Below, piece by piece: positions 1 through 6,270 of a stretch of DNA of 8,929 nucleotides (position 1 is its first letter; every line of letters begins with the position of its first letter). The stretch is from positions 1 through 8,929 of the forward strand of contig CANQMB010000042.1 in NCBI GenBank assembly GCA_947624845.1, read 5' to 3'. The notes beneath the pieces were generated by a model, which saw only the letters and a list, made by a program, of their open reading frames with translations, did not search any database and had not been told where the DNA came from. The translations under genes were made by a program, and so were the position numbers. The DNA comes from an uncultured Bacilli bacterium. GTDB taxonomy: Bacteria; Bacillota_I; Bacilli_A; RF39; UBA660.

Positions 1-112
1 ATTTCATTGTGTCACTAATAATTTAGCGTTATAATCAATTTATCAAATACAAATGAATTTGTTATAAAAGTGTGCTTAACCCTTTTAGTAATCGCTCCAT
101 GTTAAATTCATT

Positions 113-142
113 CGAACTATTATAGTAATAGTTCGTTTTTTT
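113..142 (+). terminator. Rho-independent terminator of an upstream transcript
   Basis: A perfect 10-bp stem (CGAACTATTA at 113-122 paired with TAATAGTTCG at 126-135) encloses a 3-nt loop and is followed directly by seven T residues (136-142). The reverse orientation lacks a T tract, so it acts on plus-strand transcripts. It probably ends a gene or RNA lying left of the window and insulates the cassette that starts at 306. Confidence 0.8.
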
Positions 143-233
143 GTTTTCAAAAAGTCGCCGAATAAAAATATAATAATCAACAAAGAAATCTTTTATCAAT
201 CTTAGTTTTTTAGCAAACTCGAACCAAATAACC

Positions 234-256
234 ATACAAATTATTTAATTTTGTAT
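234..256. repeat. Perfect inverted repeat, candidate operator or leader hairpin
   Basis: ATACAAA (234-240) and TTTGTAT (250-256) are exact reverse complements separated by 9 bases. The element lies about 50 bases before the first start codon of the cassette, next to TATACA/TATAAG hexamers (254-266) that could form a -10. A 23-bp dyad at that place fits a dimeric repressor site, but in such AT-rich sequence it could arise by chance. Confidence 0.3.
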
Positions 257-290
257 ACATTATAAGTAGGATAGCATAAACGCTAAATAG

Positions 291-298
291 GAAGGGGG
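291..298 (+). promoter_or_regulatory. Strong ribosome binding site for a TTG start
   Basis: GAAGGGGG ends 7 bases before the TTG at 306. It is one of the most purine-rich Shine-Dalgarno sequences in the window and decides in favour of TTG, since no ATG near the start would keep the complete signal peptide. The strength suggests a highly translated first gene, as expected for a structural subunit. Confidence 0.75.
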
Positions 299-305
299 AT
301 ATAAT

Positions 306-806
306 TTGCGTAAAAATAAAATAATAATTCTTATAGTCTTTCTTGCAACTATTATTTTAATGGCAGTCGGTTATTCAACTTTTGCTACAGATTTTACGAT
401 TGATGGAACTGCTGAAATTACTGGTGAGTGGGATGTCAGAATCACAAATATAAAAGCCACCCAAGTATCAAGTGGCTGTGATGCTGGAACACCAACGTTT
501 ACTAAAGATTCTATTAATTTTTCAGCGAAGCTTAATAAACCAGGCGATGAAATCGTTTATGAAGTAACCATACAAAATCTAGGAACAATTGATGCAGAAT
601 TACAAACTATAATATTTACTGAAGAAATTGATGGTATTGAAGAAATTAATTATACTACTTCTGAACTGAAGAAAGACTTAAATGCAGGTGATTCAACTAC
701 TTTTAATATTATAGTAACCTATGTCAAAGATACCGAAAGTATTCCCATTGTTAAAACCAAAACGTTAGTTGGAATCATTCAATATGTTCAAAAAGAAAAT
801 GCTTAA
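306..806 (+). CDS. Secreted TasA/camelysin-like protein with SipW-type signal peptide
   Basis: This 166-aa protein is probably exported and may build an extracellular fibre or matrix. Residues 1-5 (MRKNK) are basic, 6-23 are hydrophobic, and a signal peptidase site is plausible after A27 (T25-F-A27). The signature GYSTFATDF, then a G-T-A and a WDV.IT motif (res. 34-48), resembles N-termini of SipW-dependent TasA/camelysin-class proteins. The remainder is a single predicted beta-sandwich with a KPGDEIVYEVTIQNLGTIDA stretch (res. 79-98), typical of TasA-like or bacterial-adhesin-type domains. There is one cysteine and no lipobox, LPXTG or C-terminal anchor. The start is TTG behind a strong ribosome binding site. 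Its 3' end overlaps the peptidase gene, so substrate and processing enzyme are co-translated. The family call rests on motif resemblance; fibre formation is inferred. Confidence 0.7.
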   Translation: MRKNKIIILIVFLATIILMAVGYSTFATDFTIDGTAEITGEWDVRITNIKATQVSSGCDAGTPTFTKDSINFSAKLNKPGDEIVYEVTIQNLGTIDAELQTIIFTEEIDGIEEINYTTSELKKDLNAGDSTTFNIIVTYVKDTESIPIVKTKTLVGIIQYVQKENA

Positions 807-1872
807 AAATAAAAAATTATTTTTTCTTTTAATCATTTATACACTAAGTCATATCCTCTTATATACTAATAATTTTTATATATATTTTCTCAATCCATTC
901 TTTTGGTTAAGTTTTTTAATCATTCTTTACCACCAAAATTTAAAATCAACAAACAAAAAAGAAATTCATATTACCTTAAGTATATCAATTATTTTTTTAA
1001 TATTTTATTTAGTAAGTGGTTTTATTTTTGGTTTTAATAAAAATTCTTATAATCATCCATTCATTAATACTCTTAAAAATTTATGGAAAGTTATCTTACC
1101 TATATGTGGTATTGAAATAATACGTTATAAACTTATCAAAAGTAATAAAAACCATTTTTGGATTATGGCTTTAATAACTATTATTATTATCCTAAGTGAG
1201 ATTAATTTTAAAGCTTTTTTTCTTTCTCATCATATTATTTTTTTACATTATCTTATCTCGATAATTATACCAATTATTGCACAAAATATTTTATTTACTT
1301 ACCTATCATTAAATTCACATTATAATATTTCTATTATTATTAGAATTTTTAATGAAGTACCTAAATTTTTACCAATTATTCCTTATAGTAATTGGTTTAT
1401 GGAAGGTTCTTTTGCTACCATCAAAGTCTTAATTATTTACTATTTGTTTAAATATTTTATTTTTAATAAAAGAAATATACATTGGTTCACAAATTTGGCA
1501 ATGCTATATCCTTTCACTATTATTACTTCTATTTTATTCGTATTCTTTATGCTTGGAGTATTTAATTATCAACCGATAGCTATTCTATCAAATAGCATGA
1601 ATCCTATTTTTAGAAGAGGCGATGTCGTCATTTATAAAAAGGAAGAAAATATTTTACCAGGCGATATTATTGTCTTTAAATGTGAAAATCAAATAATTGT
1701 TCACCGAGTTGTAAGTATAAACGAATATTATATTACTAAAGGAGATGCGAATAATACCGTAGACTATATAAAAATTAAAAAAGAGGATATAAAAGGTGTA
1801 TATCAATTCCATATCAAATATTTAGGCTATCCTTCTATTTGGTTAAATGAATTTTTTACTAAGGAGAATTAA
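784..1872 (+). CDS. SipW-like signal peptidase I with large multi-spanning N-terminal domain
   Basis: A membrane serine peptidase expected to cleave the signal peptide of the preceding gene's product outside the membrane. The C-terminal catalytic part (about res. 262-345 of 362) shows the S26B/ER-type pattern: SNSMNP with nucleophile S271, RRGDVVIY, PGDIIVF, IIVHRVV with H307 in place of the bacterial Lys general base, and KGDANNTVD (319-327). The span at 240-261 is the usual anchor before the Ser. Unusually, about 235 residues precede it, with some six or seven further hydrophobic segments (roughly 11-29, 31-50, 62-85, 100-117, 124-141, 145-170, 210-227). SipW proteins are normally near 190 aa. 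I do not recognise this extra domain. The ATG at 784 is chosen; a TTG at 769 and an ATG at 799 are in-frame alternatives. All three overlap the previous gene, consistent with coupling. Confidence 0.88.
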   Translation: MFKKKMLKNKKLFFLLIIYTLSHILLYTNNFYIYFLNPFFWLSFLIILYHQNLKSTNKKEIHITLSISIIFLIFYLVSGFIFGFNKNSYNHPFINTLKNLWKVILPICGIEIIRYKLIKSNKNHFWIMALITIIIILSEINFKAFFLSHHIIFLHYLISIIIPIIAQNILFTYLSLNSHYNISIIIRIFNEVPKFLPIIPYSNWFMEGSFATIKVLIIYYLFKYFIFNKRNIHWFTNLAMLYPFTIITSILFVFFMLGVFNYQPIAILSNSMNPIFRRGDVVIYKKEENILPGDIIVFKCENQIIVHRVVSINEYYITKGDANNTVDYIKIKKEDIKGVYQFHIKYLGYPSIWLNEFFTKEN

Positions 1873-1874
1873 AT

Positions 1875-2792
1875 ATGCAAAAAAAGAGAAAAAAAATACT
1901 AATCATTTTAAGTATTATTACTCTTTTAATAGGAATTCTTTTTTTAGAAGCAATATATTTTAGTAAAAATATTCAAAAAAACAATCGATATAAAGTAAAA
2001 AATAAAACATACTATGAAGTTACTTTAAAACCTAATATTTATTTTTCTAATAATAAAATAGAAGCTGATCATTATTATATTACAAATTCAATTAAAACTA
2101 TTGATATTTATTTTAATTATTATTTAAAAAACAAAACGAAAGAAAATATTAAATATTCTTATGATATTACTGCAACTCTAAAAAGCTATGCTGATAATGG
2201 TACTAAATTAATTTGGACTAAAGATTTTAATTTAAAAAATATAAATAATATAAATCAAAAAGAAATCAATATAAAAGAAAATTATAATCTAGATTATCAA
2301 TATTATGTTAATTATGTCAAAACTTTTCAAGAATACTATAATATAAAAGCTGAAACTTACTTATATGTTAAGCTTAATATTAAAATGAATGACCAAACGA
2401 AGCCTTCTGTTTTATTAACGATTCCTATTAATGAAAATGTTATAGAAATAACGATGAAAGAAAAGAATAATCTTTTAAAAAATAAGGCACAAAATACTAG
2501 TATTAATAAAATAATAATTTTTGATTCTATAATTATAATTATTATTATAGTAGCAAGTAAAATTTTATTTAGTAAAAATAATGAAGAAGCGATTTTAAAA
2601 GAATATCATGATATAATTATTGCTATTCAAAATGAACCGAATATAAATAGTAATAATACTATATATTTAACTAATTTAAAGGATTTAATGAATATAGCAG
2701 TAAATAATAATATCAATATCTTTCATTATCAAAATAGTTACTACACTATTATAAATAATACATATTATGTTTATATTTTAAAAGAATTATAA
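1875..2792 (+). CDS. DUF5305-like membrane protein of the signal-peptidase cassette
   Basis: A 305-aa protein of unknown biochemical role. It has a basic N-terminus, a first membrane span (about 8-30), an outside region rich in beta strands (about 40-200), a second span (about 213-232) and a cytoplasmic tail of about 70 residues. The segment YYEVTLKPNIYF (46-57), the later W-T-K-D-F (114-118) and a tail with YLTNLKDLMNIA followed by YYVY recall DUF5305, a family I know to occur beside SipW-like peptidases; no search was run. It starts 2 bases after the peptidase stop, with AAGGAG (1861-1866) as ribosome binding site, so it is in the same operon. It could be a chaperone, anchor or assembly factor for the secreted subunit (inference). 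Its coding sequence is extremely AT-rich, with many Asn, Ile, Lys and Tyr codons. Confidence 0.7.
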   Translation: MQKKRKKILIILSIITLLIGILFLEAIYFSKNIQKNNRYKVKNKTYYEVTLKPNIYFSNNKIEADHYYITNSIKTIDIYFNYYLKNKTKENIKYSYDITATLKSYADNGTKLIWTKDFNLKNINNINQKEINIKENYNLDYQYYVNYVKTFQEYYNIKAETYLYVKLNIKMNDQTKPSVLLTIPINENVIEITMKEKNNLLKNKAQNTSINKIIIFDSIIIIIIIVASKILFSKNNEEAILKEYHDIIIAIQNEPNINSNNTIYLTNLKDLMNIAVNNNINIFHYQNSYYTIINNTYYVYILKEL

Positions 2793-2812
2793 AAGATATA
2801 AAATTAATTTTT

Positions 2813-2842
2813 AAAAATCAGTCTTAAAGTGACTGATTTTTT
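2813..2842. terminator. Bidirectional rho-independent terminator between convergent genes
   Basis: The 11-bp stem AAAAATCAGTC (2813-2823) and GACTGATTTTT (2831-2841) with a 7-nt loop has a T run on the right for plus-strand transcripts and an A run on the left that becomes a T run for minus-strand transcripts. It sits 20 bases after the DUF5305-like gene and 30 bases past the end of the Xer gene, so it probably ends both operons. Confidence 0.88.
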
Positions 2843-2871
2843 ATGATTAAAAAAATTTCGTTGCAGCTAAA

Positions 2872-3777
2872 CTAATTCTTGGTATTTTTATTCATTTTAG
2901 CTCGAGGGAAAGAATGATAGTATACATCTTTCAACTTTTCTGTAGTTACATGCGTATAAATTTGAGTAGCTTGTATACTTTCATGCCCTAATAACTTTTG
3001 AACAGATAACAAATCGCAACCTTCATTTAACAAATGAGTTGCAAAAGTATGCCTTAACATATGAGGAGAAATATGTTTTTGCAATGAAGTTTTTTTAATA
3101 ATCTGATCTAAAATATAGCGAACTCCTCGATCTGTCAATGGTTCTCCACGATGATTCAATAATAAAAAATCTGTTTTATGAATATTTAACTCTTCTCTGC
3201 CTTGGTGCAGATACTTATCTAAAATATCCGCAGCATATTCACCATAAGGAACCATTCTTTCTTTATTTCCTTTTCCAAGAATTAAAATAGTTCGATCTTG
3301 TAAATGAATATCTTTTAACCGGATTGACACTAATTCGGCAACTCGAATCCCAGTAGCATAAAGCAACTCCAATATTAACAAATCACGTTGTCCTGTAGCA
3401 GAATGAGTATCAGGAATTAAAAATAGTTCTTCTAATTCTTGATATTCAAAATATCTAGGTAATTTTTTTTCTTTTTTTGGACCATTTAAATATAAAAAGA
3501 CATTATTCTTTACTATTTTTTTATTAAGTAAATATTTATAAAAACTCCGTAAAGAAGAAAGATGACGATTAATTGAAGAATTTTTTTCTTTTTTTTCTTC
3601 TTTTAAATACATTAAATAAAAGCGAATATCACTATATTCAATCGTTTTATAATCTAAAGACTCCTTTTTTAAAAAAGAAAAATAATCGTTCAAATCTTCT
3701 TCATAATTAATTTTAGTATGCTCTGAATAATTCTTTTGATAGACTAAATAGTCTAAAAACTCTTCTACATACTCCAT
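2872..3777 (-). CDS. xerD: Tyrosine recombinase, XerC/XerD type
   Basis: A 301-aa site-specific recombinase that would resolve chromosome dimers at dif with FtsK. The N-terminal SAM-like core-binding domain covers about res. 1-90 and the catalytic domain about 105-290. All catalytic residues align with E. coli XerD: R145 (ATGIRVAEL), K169 (GKGNKER), H239 and R242 (SPHMLRHTFATHLL), H265 (LLGHESI) and nucleophile Y274 (IYTHV). Length is normal. The start ATG follows AAGGTGA (3782-3788), a ribosome binding site that contains the stop codon of the upstream gene; only 4 bases separate the two genes, so they are co-transcribed and probably coupled. Whether it is XerC, XerD or the only Xer of the genome cannot be decided from this window, so the symbol is tentative. 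The cut ftsK gene lies in the same block, about 4.6 kb upstream. No phage-type accessory domain is seen. Confidence 0.88.
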   Translation of the reverse strand: MEYVEEFLDYLVYQKNYSEHTKINYEEDLNDYFSFLKKESLDYKTIEYSDIRFYLMYLKEEKKEKNSSINRHLSSLRSFYKYLLNKKIVKNNVFLYLNGPKKEKKLPRYFEYQELEELFLIPDTHSATGQRDLLILELLYATGIRVAELVSIRLKDIHLQDRTILILGKGNKERMVPYGEYAADILDKYLHQGREELNIHKTDFLLLNHRGEPLTDRGVRYILDQIIKKTSLQKHISPHMLRHTFATHLLNEGCDLLSVQKLLGHESIQATQIYTHVTTEKLKDVYYHSFPRAKMNKNTKN

Positions 3778-3781
3778 AAAA

Positions 3782-4918
3782 TCACCTTTTTGAAGTTTTG
3801 GAAGGAGTCTCTTCTACATAATGTTCTACTTCTTCAAAACCAAAGCCATCAGAATAAGCATTTTGATTTGCTCGAACCTCTTCTTCTTTTAATAATTCTG
3901 ATAATGACGAATTAAAATCGGGATATTTTTTTTTTCTTTCCATTTCTTTTTCTTTTGCATATTGTTCTAACAAATCTTTATTATCTTCCTCTTCTTGAAA
4001 ATAATCCCGAAGATCTTCTCTCGTCTCCAGATCTTCAATATATTCTTCCCGATTAGGATCTGTATAAAAACTCATCTGTTCTTCTACAGAAGCGTCTTTC
4101 TTTCTTTTTCGAACGATGATATCTTGAACTGTTTGATAAAATAAAATCGTTTGACGCAATGTTTTATAATCTTTGCGAACGGCTTTAAAGACATCCTTTT
4201 GAGCCTCTACTAACTCCATATCATCATTTATATTAGAAATATTCCAATGAATATTCTGCTTTCGAATTGCATAAGTTCGAGCATAATTTTCTAAAGCAGT
4301 TCCAACTGTATATTCATGATGATAATTATCGCGATTTCGAAATTCCCGATCTTTTGGCAAATAGGTCTTTAATTTTTTTCTTTCGGTTCTAGAAAGTTCA
4401 GTCATATTAGGAGAAGTTGAAGTCTGAAAAATATAATCTTTTGTATCCTCTTCTTGTGCTAATTTCAAAAGAGATCCTACAAATTTATCTAATTCAGGAC
4501 TTTCATTTAAGACAGACGTTTTATCTTTTCTTTTTTCTTTGTCTCTTTCTATATAAGCATATTGCGCTAATAATGGACTATGATATACCAAAGGGAGTTC
4601 AAATAATTTTCCCTTTGCTTTATAAGTGGCAATCAAATGGCTATTCTTATTTATATTTGAATACGCTTGATATTTTTCACTTGCTAATGCAATAAGTAGT
4701 TGAGATTCTCTTTGACAACGAGCGACTAAAGAATCAATTTCTGGTATAGAAAAAGTTTCTTTCTCTTTACCATCTACACGAAAGCAAAAACGATGGCACA
4801 TCGGATATTTGCTTTTGACACTTTCCTCTTTTTGTTCTTTTTTCGAAAGTTTTAAATACTCAAGTTCATACTTTTCTACATCAGCAAAGGGGTCCACCCA
4901 CAAACTATATCTACCCAT
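3782..4918 (-). CDS. Unrecognised charged soluble protein, co-transcribed with Xer
   Basis: A 378-aa protein that I cannot assign to a family. It has no signal peptide or membrane span, so it should be cytoplasmic. The N-terminal half contains MGRYSLWVDPFADVEKY (1-17), a C-H-R-F-C cluster (41-45) and a third cysteine at 68. The middle (about 170-270) is basic and helical, with a ...NRDNYHHEYTVGTALENYA... segment (195-213). The tail (about 275-372) is strongly acidic and helical with possible coiled coil. The ATG is preceded by AGGTGATG (4923-4930), and a good promoter lies just upstream. Stop TGA lies inside the ribosome binding site of the Xer gene 4 bases on, so the pair forms one operon. 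A role tied to recombination or chromosome segregation is conceivable only from this context. Confidence 0.8.
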   Translation of the reverse strand: MGRYSLWVDPFADVEKYELEYLKLSKKEQKEESVKSKYPMCHRFCFRVDGKEKETFSIPEIDSLVARCQRESQLLIALASEKYQAYSNINKNSHLIATYKAKGKLFELPLVYHSPLLAQYAYIERDKEKRKDKTSVLNESPELDKFVGSLLKLAQEEDTKDYIFQTSTSPNMTELSRTERKKLKTYLPKDREFRNRDNYHHEYTVGTALENYARTYAIRKQNIHWNISNINDDMELVEAQKDVFKAVRKDYKTLRQTILFYQTVQDIIVRKRKKDASVEEQMSFYTDPNREEYIEDLETREDLRDYFQEEEDNKDLLEQYAKEKEMERKKKYPDFNSSLSELLKEEEVRANQNAYSDGFGFEEVEHYVEETPSKTSKR

Positions 4919-4936
4919 TTATCATCACCTATTATT

Positions 4937-4965
4937 ATTGTATCACGAAACTCTAATATCAGCAA
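4937..4965 (-). promoter_or_regulatory. Sigma-A-type extended -10 promoter of the 378-aa protein/xer operon
   Basis: On the minus strand, TTGCTG (4960-4965) is followed after exactly 17 bases by TACAAT (4937-4942), which is preceded by TGA (4943-4945), giving an extended -10. The expected start near 4930 leaves a leader of only about 12 bases that begins right at the ribosome binding site. Confidence 0.65.
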
Positions 4966-4975
4966 AAAAGATTCC

Positions 4976-5004
4976 AAAAAAAAGAAAACTAGTTGTTTTC
5001 TTTT
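4976..5004 (-). terminator. Terminator overlapping the end of the yfmH-like gene
   Basis: On the minus strand AAAAGAAAAC (5004-4995) pairs with GTTTTCTTTT (4989-4980) around a 5-nt loop and the T run continues to 4976. The stem starts inside the last codons and includes part of the TAG stop. It has only two G:C pairs, so it is weaker than the other hairpins, but it is well placed to separate the M16 operon from the next promoter. Confidence 0.55.
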
Positions 5005-6269
5005 GGAAGAGCAATCATTTCTGTCGTATTTTCTACTTCAAAATGTTGTAATACTTTATCTAATTCTTTTTTATTTAACTTTCTTATCAATGGAATTCGA
5101 TTTACTATCGGTTTTCCATAGAGAATGATATCAGAAAACACATTATTATTCATAGCCTCTACATAATCACTTAATCGAACTTCATTGGCAATCCAAACTT
5201 TTTTATATCGTTCCACATCATCTACGGATATATCAATATTTAATAATACTCTCTTTAATTCTTTTAACACTTCATTTGGTTTTTTCGTATCAATATGGAA
5301 AGTTAAAGTAATCATATTTTCAACTTCTTCCCAATCATAATACATTCCACTCATTAATCCATTTTGTCTTGCTTCTTCTCTAAAAATGGAAGAAGAACCA
5401 AACAGAATTGTTGTAATCAACTGCAAATAAATATTTAATAATTGATGATCTTTTATTGGAAATGATTTTTTAGAAAATTTTACTGCAAATAAAACTTTGG
5501 GTACCCGAATATCCATCGTAAGCGTTTCCTCTTTCACTGTAACTTCTAGCGGTTCTTGATATTCTTTAATCAGCGGTTTTTTATTATCACAATTTTTCCT
5601 ATCCTTCATTTCTTCGTGAACAACTTGAATGGCCTCTTCTACATCAAAATTTCCAACAACGAGGGCAAACATATTGTTTGGTTGATAAAAAGTATGGTAA
5701 CAATCATACAAATCTTCCTTCGTAATCTTCTTTATATCCTCTACAGTTCCACCTACATCGATACGTCGTGGATGCTTTTGATAAGTATTTTCTTTGATCT
5801 TATTTTCTAGTACAAATTCAGGAATATCCAAGTACATATTTAATTCCTCTTCAATAATCCCCTTTTCTTTTTCTACATTTTCATCTGTAAAATAAGGAGT
5901 ATTTACATATTGGAGTAAAAAGCGAAAATTTTCTTTAAAATTTTTAGTTCCTGTACAAATATATTTTGTATAATCATGATCAGTAGCAGCATTGGCATCC
6001 GTTCCTGATTTTCCATAAAACGTAAATGGATCTTCTCCCTCTTCTTGTTCAAACATTTTATGCTCTAAAAAGTGCGCAATCCCCGTTGGATATTTTTTCA
6101 TATTTTTTCGATCTTTTGCAAATTCAATTATATCAGATCCATACCGGGTTGCATAAACCATAGTATAATTTTTCTTTTCTGGAAGTGGAATCATATAAAG
6201 TGTAAATCCATTTTCTAACGTCTCTTCATATAGATGGATTCCTAATCCTTCAAATTCAATCTTTTCCAT
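4989..6269 (-). CDS. M16 family zinc peptidase, YfmH-like (catalytic partner)
   Basis: A 426-aa putative cytoplasmic metalloprotease. The inverted zinc motif HFLEH (H66, E69, H70) and a downstream E-rich EKGIIEEEL (135-143, with E142 the likely third ligand) mark an active M16 enzyme. CYHTFYQPNNMFALVVGNFD (190-209) ends the first half-domain in typical M16 fashion, and the second half-domain carries GSSSIFREEARQNGLMSGMY (291-310). Length fits the bacterial heterodimer-type subunits. It follows the inactive partner with one base between stop and ATG, and AGGAG for its start lies inside that gene, so the two are made together in matched amounts. Family members of this pair are labelled YfmH/YfmF (YmfH/YmfF in Bacillus) and have been associated by name with EF-P aminopentanol modification; their substrate is not clear. 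No signal peptide is seen. Confidence 0.88.
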   Translation of the reverse strand: MEKIEFEGLGIHLYEETLENGFTLYMIPLPEKKNYTMVYATRYGSDIIEFAKDRKNMKKYPTGIAHFLEHKMFEQEEGEDPFTFYGKSGTDANAATDHDYTKYICTGTKNFKENFRFLLQYVNTPYFTDENVEKEKGIIEEELNMYLDIPEFVLENKIKENTYQKHPRRIDVGGTVEDIKKITKEDLYDCYHTFYQPNNMFALVVGNFDVEEAIQVVHEEMKDRKNCDNKKPLIKEYQEPLEVTVKEETLTMDIRVPKVLFAVKFSKKSFPIKDHQLLNIYLQLITTILFGSSSIFREEARQNGLMSGMYYDWEEVENMITLTFHIDTKKPNEVLKELKRVLLNIDISVDDVERYKKVWIANEVRLSDYVEAMNNNVFSDIILYGKPIVNRIPLIRKLNKKELDKVLQHFEVENTTEMIALPKENN

Positions 6270-6270
6270 T

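Larger units (their letters stand above)
1..305. other. Gene-free leader region upstream of the secretion cassette
   Basis: I see no convincing gene here. All three forward frames are closed early, by stops at 16-18, 24-26 and 32-34, so at most a few C-terminal codons of an upstream plus-strand gene could lie in the first 34 bases. The stretch holds a hairpin terminator (113-142), an AT-rich spacer, a perfect 7-bp inverted repeat (234-256) and a strong ribosome binding site (291-298). A promoter for the cassette is expected between about 143 and 285. TATAAT-like hexamers occur near 168 and 261, but neither has a good -35 partner at standard spacing, so I do not call one. I recognise no tRNA, riboswitch or known small RNA. 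Confidence 0.6.

Noticed and set aside
105..125. TTCGAA-containing stretch resembling a tRNA T-loop
   Set aside because: No matching acceptor, D or anticodon stems can be drawn; the sequence is explained by the terminator hairpin.
769..783. TTG at 769 as start of the signal peptidase
   Set aside because: It would only add MESFN before MFKKK, has no better ribosome binding site than the ATG at 784, and lengthens the overlap; kept as an alternative only.
2872..3777. Phase-variation recombinase acting on the neighbouring surface-protein cassette
   Set aside because: The protein matches housekeeping XerC/D in length and all catalytic residues, and I see no pair of long inverted repeats flanking the cassette or its leader that could be inverted.
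306..3777. Integrative mobile element formed by the cassette and the tyrosine recombinase
   Set aside because: The recombinase is convergent to the cassette and in an operon with another gene; no tRNA, attachment-site direct repeats or other mobile genes are visible.
4417..5051. Plus-strand open frames at 4417-4695 and 4809-5051
   Set aside because: Both lie antisense to well-supported minus-strand genes, have no family-like features and no good ribosome binding site; they are chance frames.
5556..5810. Plus-strand open frame of 84 codons
   Set aside because: It is antisense within the zinc-peptidase gene, and its hydrophobic composition comes from the opposite reading of Lys/Glu-rich codons.
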